64,000 nucleotides of DNA from an uncultured bacterium (GCA_902802945.1 CADCOC010000001.1:51538-115537); one strand, 5' to 3'; numbered from the stretch's first letter, positions 35,159 to 43,692 are shown. The notes: a model not told the origin generated them from the letters alone. Program-made: numbers and translations.

Positions 35159-37222
35159 ATGAAAAAAACAGAACAGACAACCAGTCAAGATACATGTGAA
35201 AACGGGAACGGCCACTCGTTTCTGCCGCTCTACGTGACGAACTTCTTCGGCACGTTGAACGACAACTTCCTGAAGACGCTTGCGGGCTTCACGGTGATCG
35301 GCTGGATAGCCGACGAAGGACTGAAGTCAATCGCAATGGGCGTAACGGCCGGCGCGCTCGTGCTGCCCTACATCCTCTGCTCGCCGCTCGCGGATCGCCT
35401 GACGGCGGTGTGGGCGAAGCGGCGGATCGTGCGGATCGCGAAGTGGGTGGAGCTGCCGATCATGGCCGTGGCCATCGCGGGCTTCGCGCTCAAGTCGCCG
35501 TGGCTTGTGGTCGGCGCGGTGCTCTTGATGGGATTGCAGAGTTCGCTCTACTCGCCGGCCAAGTACGCGCTCATCCGCGACATCGGCGGCGAAGGACGCA
35601 TCTCGACCGGCATGGGCGGAATGGAAGGGGTGTCCTTCCTCGGTGTCCTCGCGGGTACGGTGGCGGGGGCGGTATTTGCGGACTTGGAAGTCCGTTATCC
35701 CGAATGGAATCTGTCATGCATCTGCTTTGTCGCCTTTGCGACGCTCGGTCTCGCGGCGAGCTACACGATCCGTGCCAAGGAAGAGCTGAACCATGCGCTC
35801 CACGCGATCAATCCGATTCGCTACATCCGCCGCGCCTATCGCATGGCGGGACGCTACGACGGCTTAAATGCGGTGATTCTCACGCTGTCGGTTTTCTGGT
35901 GGGGTGCGGCAATGCTGCAAATGGGGCTGCTGGTATATGGGAAGGCGGAAAACGGATTGAACCTCAGCGCGACCGAAACGGGGGCGCTCCTCTGTGCGGC
36001 GGCGGTGGGCATTGTCGCGGGACAGATCATTGCGGGGTTCGTGGATAAGCGGCGTTTCCTATTGGGCGCGACGCTCCTCACGGGCTGGATTGCGGCCGCG
36101 TTGCTTCTGGTACTCTACTTCGTGCCGATGCCGCCGGTGGCATTTGGAATTGTGTTGGGGCTGCTCGCCTTTGACCTTGGTTTCTTCAAACTGCCGCTCG
36201 ACGCCGAGATTCAGAAGGTCGTGAAGGGGCCGAAGCTCAACACGATGCTCGCATACTTCAACCAGGTGTCGTTTCTCTTCATGCTCGCGGCAAGCGGGTG
36301 CTATGCGCTCGTGAGCTGGGCGTTTGGTCCGAAGGCATTTCTGCTGTTGTTCGCCGTGGTGATGCTGGTGGTGCCGTTTCTTTTCGTGTTCAGCTATCGG
36401 TCGGTGCTGCTCTGCACGGGCCGGTGGATATTCGCGCGGCGGTATCGGGTAGAGCTAGATGGGCTAGATCAGCTAGAACGGCTAGATCATCTAGAAGGGC
36501 TAGATCAGCTAGAAAAGCTAGGAGTGCCGCTCCTCGTTTTGCCCAACCATCCGGCGATGGTGGATCCGATGCTGGTGAGCTTGATGTTTTGGAAAACGCC
36601 GCTCAAGCCGCTGAGCGACGAGTCGTTTTTCCACACAGGCATTGTGGCGCCGGCCGTGCTGCGCACGCTTGGCGCGGTGCCAGTGCCCGACTTGCGCAAG
36701 CACCGCACGGCGAAGGGCGCCTCGATTGCGCGCGGCCTCGGCGACATCGTGAAGTCAACACTTGAAGATGGCGGCAACGTGATCTTCTATCCTTCGGGCC
36801 ACATCCAGACCGAGCCGGAGCATGAAGATATCGGCACCCGCCAACTCGCCTACAACATTTGTAAAGATCTTGCTTATGCATCCCCCAAAGAAGATGCGGG
36901 CAACCAAGAAGTCGGGGTGGCGGGCCTCTGTGCCCGCAACTACCAAGCGGGCCTCCGTGCCCGCGCCCGCATCCGCATCATCGGAGTTCGCACGCGCGGA
37001 CTCTGGGGTTCGATCTGGTCGCGCGCAGGCCGCACCACTTCGCCCGCGTTCGTGCCGACGTTCATCAAAAGCGTGCTGCTCTGGTTCTTCTGGTCGCCAT
37101 TCGTCCCGCGCCGCCGCGTGACGATGCACGTCGAAGATCTCACCGACCGCGTGAAAGAATGGGCGCAGGGCACGCGTCTCGAGTTCAACGCAAGACTGAA
37201 TGAGTGGTACAATGAGGAGTGA
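35159..37222 (+). CDS. MFS lysophospholipid transporter fused to acyltransferase
   Basis: 687 residues from ATG 35159, preceded by AAAAGGAAG. Residues 1-~425 form a 12-helix MFS domain like LplT (FGTLNDNFLKTL, YSPAKYALIRDIG). A PlsC-type acyltransferase follows, with NHPAMVDP (HX4D) and an altered FYPSGHIQTEP where family members have FPEG. Two oddities: a 9-bp tandem repeat encodes an LDx/LEx rod between the domains, and a REP-like insertion (VAGLCARNYQAGLRARAR) interrupts the acyltransferase after ICKDLAY. The known relative, Aas/LplT, recycles lysophospholipid; here uptake and re-acylation would be joined. The insertion might impair the acyltransferase. Confidence 0.85.
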   Translation: MKKTEQTTSQDTCENGNGHSFLPLYVTNFFGTLNDNFLKTLAGFTVIGWIADEGLKSIAMGVTAGALVLPYILCSPLADRLTAVWAKRRIVRIAKWVELPIMAVAIAGFALKSPWLVVGAVLLMGLQSSLYSPAKYALIRDIGGEGRISTGMGGMEGVSFLGVLAGTVAGAVFADLEVRYPEWNLSCICFVAFATLGLAASYTIRAKEELNHALHAINPIRYIRRAYRMAGRYDGLNAVILTLSVFWWGAAMLQMGLLVYGKAENGLNLSATETGALLCAAAVGIVAGQIIAGFVDKRRFLLGATLLTGWIAAALLLVLYFVPMPPVAFGIVLGLLAFDLGFFKLPLDAEIQKVVKGPKLNTMLAYFNQVSFLFMLAASGCYALVSWAFGPKAFLLLFAVVMLVVPFLFVFSYRSVLLCTGRWIFARRYRVELDGLDQLERLDHLEGLDQLEKLGVPLLVLPNHPAMVDPMLVSLMFWKTPLKPLSDESFFHTGIVAPAVLRTLGAVPVPDLRKHRTAKGASIARGLGDIVKSTLEDGGNVIFYPSGHIQTEPEHEDIGTRQLAYNICKDLAYASPKEDAGNQEVGVAGLCARNYQAGLRARARIRIIGVRTRGLWGSIWSRAGRTTSPAFVPTFIKSVLLWFFWSPFVPRRRVTMHVEDLTDRVKEWAQGTRLEFNARLNEWYNEE
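36455..36523. repeat. 9-bp tandem repeat CTAGAnnnn (CTAG-rich)
   Basis: About 7.5 units of CTAGA(T/A)NNN encode Leu-(Asp/Glu)-x triplets. Eight CTAG tetranucleotides lie in 69 bp, although CTAG is usually rare in bacterial genomes. It links the transporter and acyltransferase domains in frame. Confidence 0.85.
36911..36964. repeat. In-frame REP-like double hairpin (reverse orientation)
   Basis: GCGGGC/GCCCGC stems at 36920-36937 (loop CTCTGT) and 36947-36964 (loop CTCCGT), preceded by GAAGTCGGGGTG. It is the reverse complement of the elements at 39.2 and 43.0 kb. Confidence 0.8.
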
Positions 37223-37285
37223 TTTGTTTAGCCACAAAGAACGCAAAGGACGCAAAGAGGTTTCAGAATCGAGAAGGAAGAAAAG

Positions 37286-38377
37286 ATGAAGAAGCGAATG
37301 ATTATCATGATGATGTTGGCACCTCTAGTTGCCTGTGCCAGCCTGTTCTCCGAACGATCTGGGGAGATTTTCCAGGCGACGCGGGAAGGACCGGGTGAAT
37401 TGGCGCTCGGGTTGATTTATGTCGGGGTGATTATCCCGCCGGTTGGAATTGCAACGGTACCTGCCGGAATTGCCGTCGCTGCCGTGGATGAATTGGTCGT
37501 ATCACCTGTGGTCGATCTTTGCTGCCTGCCATACGATCTGGCGCAACCGCGTCATGGCTTTGTTCTGCGTGTGCGCGATGCGGACGGCAAGCCTGTGGCG
37601 GGAGCGCGTTTCTTCGCAAATATGAGTACGAGCAGCCTCATTGAGGACGTCGTACGCGAGACGACGGATGAAGATGGCAAAATCTTTGTTCCGAAGTTGA
37701 ACCGCGTCGCGCTGAAATTCGTGTCAATTTCCGCAGATGGGTATTACAAATATCGTGAATATGACGGTCCGTGGCATTGCGTCTACGAGAAACAACCTGG
37801 CGAAGACGGGAGAATCGTATTGGATTTCGTCATGAAGAGGAAAATCCGTCCAGTTGAGAAAGTCAAGGCAGCAATTGAAATTCCCGATTCCTTACGATGG
37901 CAGTCGGCTGAGCTGTTCTTTGACTGCGAGAAGGGCGATTGGCTGCCGCCATACGGAAAGGGAAAAACGCCCGATCTGAAGTTGACAAAGGCGTTTGAAT
38001 GCAAAGATGATAAAAAGCCTCAGGCGGCATACCGGCAGACCATTCGAATTGAAACTGTTGGGAAGGGAAATGGTTTCATTCGCGACACGTGTAATTGGTA
38101 TGATGGCATGCCGGGTATGTATCAAATCCCCGCCACGGCGCAATTTGAAGATACACCGGAACCGGCCGTTTATTGTTGGTACTGGCATGGCGAGGGCTCG
38201 ACGGGGTCAAAAGGTTTTGACGGATCGACCTATTACTGCCTGAGGCTTCGGACTCGCTTTGCCGAAGACGGGAGCGTCATCGGCGCGCATTATGGAAAGC
38301 TCTTTTTCCACCATGGTGTCGGGAGCCTGGCCCAAACTTTGTTTGTCTGTGCAGAAAACGAGCTGCGGCTCGAGTAG
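37286..38377 (+). CDS. Lipoprotein with YceK/YidQ-like start, unknown function
   Basis: 363 residues. The lipobox-like LVACAS follows a Met-rich signal segment. Residues ~40-95 (VGVIIPPVGIATVPAG, DLCCLPYDLAQP) resemble the YceK/YidQ lipoprotein family. GFVLRVRDADGKPVAGARFF then suggests a carboxypeptidase-regulatory-like beta-sandwich. The remainder is not recognised. The spacer before it contains CCACAAAGAACGCAAAGGACGCAAAG, a word seen as a dispersed repeat in many environmental genomes, here at 37229-37254. GC is lower than in its neighbours. Confidence 0.6.
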   Translation: MKKRMIIMMMLAPLVACASLFSERSGEIFQATREGPGELALGLIYVGVIIPPVGIATVPAGIAVAAVDELVVSPVVDLCCLPYDLAQPRHGFVLRVRDADGKPVAGARFFANMSTSSLIEDVVRETTDEDGKIFVPKLNRVALKFVSISADGYYKYREYDGPWHCVYEKQPGEDGRIVLDFVMKRKIRPVEKVKAAIEIPDSLRWQSAELFFDCEKGDWLPPYGKGKTPDLKLTKAFECKDDKKPQAAYRQTIRIETVGKGNGFIRDTCNWYDGMPGMYQIPATAQFEDTPEPAVYCWYWHGEGSTGSKGFDGSTYYCLRLRTRFAEDGSVIGAHYGKLFFHHGVGSLAQTLFVCAENELRLE

Positions 38378-38406
38378 ATGACGTGTAAACTAAAGGAGGT
38401 CTAATC

Positions 38407-39378
38407 ATGTTGAAAACAGTTATGAAATCATCCGGGAGGATTCTGGTCTGCGTCGCAGTCGTCGCGTTGCTGACGGGAATGGGATGCATCAATTCGCTCA
38501 TGTTCCACCCCGATTTTTGCAGGGGCGGATATGGCGAATCGACCGAAGGGTACGTGGACATCGGGACGAACGGCGTGAAGATTGCCGCGATTGTTCTGGG
38601 TCCAGAGCGCGGCAAGAAGGCGATTCTGCGATGCCACGGCAACGCGGAAGATGCCGCGAACTCGCTGTTCGCGCTTCGGTATCTCGCACGGCGCGGCTTC
38701 ACGGTCGCGTGCGTCGACTATCCCGGTTACGGGCTGTCCGATGGCTCGCCGGACGAGGAAGGTTGCTATCGGAATGTTCATCGTCTCTATGACTGGCTCA
38801 TTGAAAAGCGCGGCTTCAAGCCCGAGGATATCATCGTCGATGGCTTTTCCATTGGCAGTGGTCCCGCGACAGAACTTGCCGCCACGAAGCCGGTGGGCAG
38901 ACTCGTCTTGGAGGCGCCGTTCCTTTCCGCGCCGCGTGTGGTGACGCGAATACGCATTCTGCCGATCGATCCGTTCCCGAACCTCAAGATGATCAAGGAC
39001 GTGAAGTGTCCCGTGCTGATCATCCACGGAACGAAGGATACGGTGATTCCGTACCGACACGGTAAGGAGCTCTTCGAGCTCGCGAACGAGCCCAAGCGCT
39101 TCATTTCAGTCGAGGGCGCGAACCATAACGATCTCGTGTTCGTGATGGGCGCGGAACGGTATCTCAAGATGATTGAAGAATTTGCGTGGGGCAAGGCGGG
39201 CGCGGAGGCCCGCCTGGGAGTTGCGGGCACGGAGGCCCGCCACCCCGATGTGGGGGGATCGGCTCGCCACCCCGATGTGGGGGGATCGGCCCGCCACCCC
39301 GATGTGGGGGAATCGGCCCGCCACCCCGATGTGGGGGATAAGGCCCGCCATCCTGATGTGAGGGCAGTAAAAGAATGA
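38407..39378 (+). CDS. Alpha/beta hydrolase lipoprotein with repeat-encoded tail
   Basis: 323 residues. A signal segment with LTGMGC suggests lipid modification. The hydrolase triad is visible: Ser in DGFSIGSGPA (GxSxG), Asp in IIHGTKDTVIPY and His in EGANHNDLVF. CVDYPGYGLSDGSPDE matches the family's early strand. The true domain ends at FAWGKA; the last ~60 residues (GAEARLGVAGTEARHPDVG and five GSARHPDVG-like units) come from a REP-like array. AAAGGAGGTCTA is a strong ribosome-binding site. Substrate unknown. Confidence 0.82.
   Translation: MLKTVMKSSGRILVCVAVVALLTGMGCINSLMFHPDFCRGGYGESTEGYVDIGTNGVKIAAIVLGPERGKKAILRCHGNAEDAANSLFALRYLARRGFTVACVDYPGYGLSDGSPDEEGCYRNVHRLYDWLIEKRGFKPEDIIVDGFSIGSGPATELAATKPVGRLVLEAPFLSAPRVVTRIRILPIDPFPNLKMIKDVKCPVLIIHGTKDTVIPYRHGKELFELANEPKRFISVEGANHNDLVFVMGAERYLKMIEEFAWGKAGAEARLGVAGTEARHPDVGGSARHPDVGGSARHPDVGESARHPDVGDKARHPDVRAVKE
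39196..39366. repeat. REP-like hairpins and five 27-bp tandem units
   Basis: Starts with GGCGGGC-GCGGAG-GCCCGCC and GCGGGC-ACGGAG-GCCCGC hairpins, followed by a CACCCCGATGTGGGG word starting at 39241, 39268, 39295, 39322 and 39349 (exact 27-bp period; the last is degenerate). The period is a multiple of three, so copy-number change would keep the frame. Confidence 0.85.
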
Positions 39379-39391
39379 AAGGAGTAAAGTA

Positions 39392-41476
39392 ATGGGAGCG
39401 ATTATTGGAATTGCATTGGTTATCATTTTCATTGCGATGCCGTTTGTGACACTTGCAAAGATCTCTGGCCTCGCAGCGGAAATACGGGAACTCAAGATGC
39501 TGTTGGGAATCCTGATCGATTCGCGTGCAAAGACGAAGACCCAGTCCAACGTCGAGGCGGCGACGAAGGCCGAGAGTACGCCCGAGCCAGTGACCAAGCC
39601 GTTGGTGCCGCCACATGTGCCTGCGGTGAAAAAGCCAAATGAGCAGGTACAACAGGAACCAGAGACTGTGCCTGCTCCGATGACTGAACCAATACCAGAA
39701 CCTCTACCAGAGCATCTGCCAGAACCAGAGCCTCTGCCAGAGCATCTACCAGAACCTGAGCCTCTGCCAGAGCCCTCGCTTGAGCCGGTGGAGCCGGAAA
39801 TGAGTGCTTTCGACATCTTCTGGGCGAAGTTCGAGGACTGGTTCTGCGTGCGCGGGGATTTCGCGCCGAAGGGGACAACACGGGAATTCGCCGTCGCGAC
39901 GCGCTGGCTCACGCGCGTGGGCGCGGTGCTGCTCGTGGGGGCGATTGCCTACTTCCTCGTGCTGGCCATCGACAAGGGATGGATCGGACCGGTCCAGCGT
40001 GTCTACGGCATGATGGCGTGGGGCGTGATCGGAACGGTGTTCGGCACGTGGCTGAAGCTGAAGAGCGAACGCTATGCGATTCTCGGCGAGGTATGCGCGG
40101 CGGTGGGGCTGGTGGCGCTGTATCTGTCGTTTGGGTTGGGACATCGCTACTTCAAGCCGCCGGTGATTGCGTCGGGGTATGTCGCTTTTGCGGGGCTTTT
40201 CGTCGCCACGATCACGGCGGGAGCGCTTTCGGTGCGGCTCAAGTCGTTCATGATTGCGGGGCTTGCGCTCGTGGGCGGGTTCCTCGTTCCGACGATCTGC
40301 AGCTTCACGGACCACGACGTGCAGCTCCACGTTTACCTGTTCCTCCTGTCCGTTGGCACATGCGCGGTGGCGTGTCTGCGCGGGTGGACGCTCTACGGAT
40401 TTGCGGGGATTGTCGTTTCCGCGCTTTTCTCCCAGGTGAAGTGCGGTTCATGCTTCCAGTGCAATGTGGCCGTCGCGTATCTGTTCTATGCGCTTGAGTA
40501 CGCATTGTTTCTCGCGCTCACGGTGCGGGCGTCGGTGCGTGAAGGCAATGCGAACATACGTCCCTGCTATTGGGTCGCCGCCGCGATCGCTGGGGTGTTC
40601 TGTCTCTGCAAGTTGGGTACTATCGCCGAGAACCACTTCACATGGCATGGCGCGTGGACGCTGCACCATCTTGGATGGGCGGTGGCGTTCGCCGTACTGG
40701 CGGCTTTGAGCCGCCGCCGCGGGTGGGGCGGTACGCCAGTGTTCGTCGTGTTCGCGTGCGTGTGCGCGGCGTTCGCGCTCGGCACGGCGTGCTTTGACTG
40801 GTGGCGCTTGAACAATGCGACGAGCATGCTTCTCTTCTGCCTTTTCGCTGCGCTTCTTGTCGAGCTTGGCGCACGGAGCGAGGACCGCACGCTTCAGGTG
40901 GCCGCATTCCTTGCGACGGTCGTGATGTCGTTCGCGGGATTCTTTTACTTTGCCATCAATGCGGAGAATGTCGGCGGCGGATATGCGCACGACCTGGTCG
41001 ACCGCATGCAGTACCTGTGGCCGGTGCCGGCGTTGGTGGCGTTCACCGGATGGCGTCTGGGCGAGCGGGCGTTTTGGGCTGGTTGGCTGCGCGTTTTAGC
41101 GTATCGAACGGCGGCGGTGATGTCGTTCGTGATCCTGACGGCTGAAAGCCATTTCTTCGGACGCGAGTTTCTGCCTGTGCTGCGCGGCGGGTTCGTGACG
41201 ATCGTGTGGGCGGTTGTGGCGTCGGCGTTGCTTGCTAGTGGCATCGTGCGTAGGGTCAAGGTGGCGCGTCTCGTGGGGTTGGGCGTGCTGACGCTGTCGG
41301 TGGTGAAGTTGCTGTTTGTCGACACGGCGTCGCTGTCCACGCCCGGGCGCGTGGGCGTGTTTGCGGCGGTGGGCGCACTGCTCATCGTCGGCGCGTTCCT
41401 CTACTTGAAGTTCAAGGCAGTGTTTGAGGAGGCGGGCACGGAGACCCGCCAGGAAGAAAAAGGAGAAAAAGAATGA
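39392..41476 (+). CDS. DUF2339 multi-pass membrane protein
   Basis: 694 residues with roughly 18 hydrophobic helices, as in the DUF2339 family (function unknown). After a first helix, residues ~60-140 are a Pro/Glu-rich linker (LPEHLPEPEPLP repeats). The motif TRWLTRVGAVLLVGAIAYFL and GWIGPVQRVYGMMAWG are typical of the conserved start of the membrane part. The C-terminus (GTETRQEEKGEKE) is touched by a GGCGGGCACGGAGACCCGCC hairpin. It overlaps the patatin gene by 4 bp. Confidence 0.8.
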   Translation: MGAIIGIALVIIFIAMPFVTLAKISGLAAEIRELKMLLGILIDSRAKTKTQSNVEAATKAESTPEPVTKPLVPPHVPAVKKPNEQVQQEPETVPAPMTEPIPEPLPEHLPEPEPLPEHLPEPEPLPEPSLEPVEPEMSAFDIFWAKFEDWFCVRGDFAPKGTTREFAVATRWLTRVGAVLLVGAIAYFLVLAIDKGWIGPVQRVYGMMAWGVIGTVFGTWLKLKSERYAILGEVCAAVGLVALYLSFGLGHRYFKPPVIASGYVAFAGLFVATITAGALSVRLKSFMIAGLALVGGFLVPTICSFTDHDVQLHVYLFLLSVGTCAVACLRGWTLYGFAGIVVSALFSQVKCGSCFQCNVAVAYLFYALEYALFLALTVRASVREGNANIRPCYWVAAAIAGVFCLCKLGTIAENHFTWHGAWTLHHLGWAVAFAVLAALSRRRGWGGTPVFVVFACVCAAFALGTACFDWWRLNNATSMLLFCLFAALLVELGARSEDRTLQVAAFLATVVMSFAGFFYFAINAENVGGGYAHDLVDRMQYLWPVPALVAFTGWRLGERAFWAGWLRVLAYRTAAVMSFVILTAESHFFGREFLPVLRGGFVTIVWAVVASALLASGIVRRVKVARLVGLGVLTLSVVKLLFVDTASLSTPGRVGVFAAVGALLIVGAFLYLKFKAVFEEAGTETRQEEKGEKE

Positions 41477-42267
41477 AAATCGGATTGGCATTGGGAAGCG
41501 GAGGCGCGCGGGGGATCACGCATCTCGGCGTGTGGCAGCGACTGCAGGAGTTGGAAATCCCGATTCACTGCATCGCGGGCACCTCGATTGGCGCGATTGC
41601 GGGGGCGACCATCGCCGCCGGTCGCGTGGACGAGGCGATTTCGTGGTGCAAGATGTCGAGCTGGAAGAAGCTGCCTGAGTTGGTCTTAGACCTGCCCACC
41701 ATGAAAGCGTTGATTGCCGGGCGGAAAGTTGAGAAGAAGCTGCGACAGATCATTGCGACGGAGAGGTTTTCCGACTTGCCGATCCCGTTTGCGGCGGTGG
41801 CCACGGATCTCAATACGGGCGAGGCCGTGGTGATGCAGGAGGGGGATTTGATCTCGGCCGTGCGCGCGTCGATGGCGATTCCCGGCGTGTTCAGTCCTGT
41901 TGAGCGGGATGGGCGCGTGCTCATCGACGGGGGACTCGTCAATCCGGTGCCGGTGTCGGTATGCCGCGCGCTGGGGGCGGATGTGGTCATTGCCGTCGAT
42001 GTGAATCCCCTTGCTGATCCGGCGGAAGCCAAGCCGTTCAAGAAGCTGCACATCAAGGACGTGCTGCTGCAATCCTTCGGCATCCTGAACTACGAGTTGA
42101 CGCGCCGCGAGTTCGCGGTCAACGGACCCGACGTGCTGATCTGTCCTACAGTTGAGCATGTCGTGGCGCTCGACTTCCGTGATGCCGGACGTCTGGTCGA
42201 GATCGGCCGGCAGGCGGTCGACGAGAAAGTTGTTGAAGTGTTGAAGGTGAAGAAGGAAAGGACGTAA
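41473..42267 (+). CDS. Patatin-like phospholipase (RssA type)
   Basis: 264 residues. GLALGSGGARG provides the oxyanion loop, GTSIGAIAG the nucleophile Ser (GxSxG) and IDGGLVNP the catalytic Asp (DGG). Likely a cytosolic or membrane-peripheral serine acyl hydrolase. ATGA overlap with the DUF2339 gene means co-translation. The last ~25 residues are charged (EVLKVKKERT). Confidence 0.9.
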   Translation: MKIGLALGSGGARGITHLGVWQRLQELEIPIHCIAGTSIGAIAGATIAAGRVDEAISWCKMSSWKKLPELVLDLPTMKALIAGRKVEKKLRQIIATERFSDLPIPFAAVATDLNTGEAVVMQEGDLISAVRASMAIPGVFSPVERDGRVLIDGGLVNPVPVSVCRALGADVVIAVDVNPLADPAEAKPFKKLHIKDVLLQSFGILNYELTRREFAVNGPDVLICPTVEHVVALDFRDAGRLVEIGRQAVDEKVVEVLKVKKERT

Positions 42268-42400
42268 AGATTTCTGATACAAATTGCATACAATTTTCAT
42301 ACAATTTTGTTGAAATCATTTGACAGTTTTGGGGGTTCCGCTCGGCGGCGTCATGTGGTAAGATGATTGCGTCAGGACACAGAAGAAAGAAGGATAACAG
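42268..42400. promoter_or_regulatory. AT-rich spacer before the RAYT gene
   Basis: CATACAATTTT occurs twice in tandem (about 42287-42307), with a related ATACAAATT just before. TGGTAAGAT at ~42356-42364 could be an extended -10. GAAGAAAGAAGGATAACAG precedes the ATG as ribosome-binding site. No gene seen. Confidence 0.35.
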
Positions 42401-43258
42401 ATGGAAGAGATGAAATACAGGCCACAGCTGCGGCATGCGAATATCGACTATTCGCACGGCACGTTTTTCGTGACGATCCAGGCGGCGTTCAACAAGACGA
42501 TCTTCGGGGCGGTCGTAGGCACGAAGAGCGAACTGAACGTGCTCGGGGAAGCCGTTGCCGAGTCGCTGCGCACGTTGGGCGACCGGTACCCGGGCACGGA
42601 GGTCATTGAGTTCGTGGTGATGCCGAACCATCTCCATGTCATCTTGCGGATTGCCCAGCGGCAAGATAATCACGAGCACCAGCTAGGCTTTGTGATTGGT
42701 CGGTTCAAGAGCTGGATTACGAAGGTCTATCGCGATTTGCGCGCGGCCGGGCGGGCCGTGAATGTGGGCACCACGCCCTGGCAGCGCGACTATTGGGAGA
42801 GGCTTGTAACGTCGGATGAGAAGTTGCAGGCCTACCGGCGCTACATTCGTCTGAACCCGGCGAAATGGTCGAGCGACCGCTTTGGTCCGATGACGAGCTA
42901 TGCGCTTGGCAACATTGCGCTGCTGAACAGGCGGTTTGTGGGGTTCGTGGCGTCGCAGGGGGTGTGCGCGAGTGAGTTGAGGCCGAGGTTGCTGTGGAGG
43001 AGGAAGGCGGGCGCGGAGGCCCGCCTGGGAGTTGCGGGCGCGGAGGCCCGCCACCCCGAAGTGGGGGGAAGTCCCAAGGCGGGCGCGGAGGCCCGCCTGG
43101 GAGTTGCGGGCGCGGAGGCCCGCCACCCCGAAGTGGGGGGGAGCCCCAAGGCGGGCGCGGAGGCCCGCCTGAGGCCCGCCACCCCGAAGTGGGGGGAAGT
43201 CCCAAGGCGGGCACGGAGGCTCGGCATCCCAACTATGATTTACACCCCGAAGTGGTGA
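42401..43258 (+). CDS. REP-associated tyrosine transposase (RAYT), truncated by frameshift
   Basis: 285 residues. The Y1/HUH transposase core shows the HUH motif as MPNHLHVIL (His ~77 and ~79), a following helix GFVIGRFKSWITK and the tyrosine region YRRYIRLNP (Tyr ~145-148). RAYTs cut and move REP hairpins in single-stranded form. Here the 3' third of the ORF is itself made of the GCGGGC-type REP array, and after 43170 it runs out of its original frame, ending in a spurious tail (RPATPKWGEVPRRARRL). The catalytic domain is intact, so this part may still be active. Confidence 0.88.
   Translation: MEEMKYRPQLRHANIDYSHGTFFVTIQAAFNKTIFGAVVGTKSELNVLGEAVAESLRTLGDRYPGTEVIEFVVMPNHLHVILRIAQRQDNHEHQLGFVIGRFKSWITKVYRDLRAAGRAVNVGTTPWQRDYWERLVTSDEKLQAYRRYIRLNPAKWSSDRFGPMTSYALGNIALLNRRFVGFVASQGVCASELRPRLLWRRKAGAEARLGVAGAEARHPEVGGSPKAGAEARLGVAGAEARHPEVGGSPKAGAEARLRPATPKWGEVPRRARRLGIPTMIYTPKW
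43004..43230. repeat. REP array, 72-bp units, inside the RAYT gene
   Basis: Units start at 43004, 43076, 43148 and 43204. The first two are 72 bp, the third 56 bp because GGGAGTTGCGGGCGCG (16 nt) is missing after 43170; the fourth is partial. Each full unit has two hairpins: GGCGGGC-GCGGAG-GCCCGCC and GCGGGC-GCGGAG-GCCCGC, plus CACCCCGAAGTGGGG. Confidence 0.9.
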
Positions 43259-43692
43259 TTTCCACTTTCACAAGCGCGCAGGAGAGGGCGGTGCTGGGGA
43301 AGTTGCTGATGAGCGGGCGTCGGTTTGTGCGGATCCATCCGGGCGGCATTCCGCCGAAGGAGGCACTGGAACCGGCCGTTGTGCGGGCGTGTGAGCTGGG
43401 GAGTGGGCTTTTGATTTCGCCGGTTCCGTCCGGCACGGGACTCAACAAGCAGCGTGCCATGCGGTGCAATGAGTATGTGCTGAAGCAGGCGACCGAGGTG
43501 TGGGCGGGGAGCATCACGCCGGGGGGCTCGATTGCGTCGCTGGTGAAGGCGCTGGGGGCGTGGGGGGCGGGCGCGGAGGCCCGCTCGGGAGTTGCGGGCA
43601 CGGAGGCCCGCCACCCCGATGTGGGGGACGTGGCCACCAATACAAATTGCTCTTTGTCATTTGTGAACAATGGTGGCAATGAAGATTTGTGA
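43171..43692 (+). pseudogene. Detached C-terminal domain of the RAYT gene (+1 frame)
   Basis: In the next frame, ISTFTSAQERAVLGKLL, VRIHPGGIPPKEALEPA, GSGLLISPVPSGTGLNKQRA and ATEVWAGSITPGG form about 100 residues of convincing protein that lacks its own start signal. It looks Rossmann-like; a DprA/SMF relation is possible but unproven. Adding the lost 16 nt to the third repeat unit joins it in frame to the RAYT as a 435-residue protein. A second REP copy (43567-43628) lies near its end. Confidence 0.75.
43567..43628. repeat. REP-like double hairpin at RAYT 3' end
   Basis: GCGGGC-GCGGAG-GCCCGC followed by GCGGGC-ACGGAG-GCCCGC and CACCCCGATGTGGGGG, same orientation as the 43004 array. Its presence on both sides of the C-terminal domain is typical of REP placement around RAYT genes. 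Confidence 0.8.

Noticed and set aside
39241..39366. Possible CRISPR array (27-bp period)
   Set aside because: The period is fully repeated with no spacers, and the sequence is in frame with the hydrolase.
42994..43170. 5' part of the +1 open frame (Gly/Pro/Arg-rich) as real N-terminus of a separate gene
   Set aside because: It is only the repeat read in another frame; it has no start signal, and homologous sequence begins after the 16-bp deletion.
43004..43230. Possible CRISPR array
   Set aside because: The repeats abut without unique spacers and are palindromic REP units inside an ORF.
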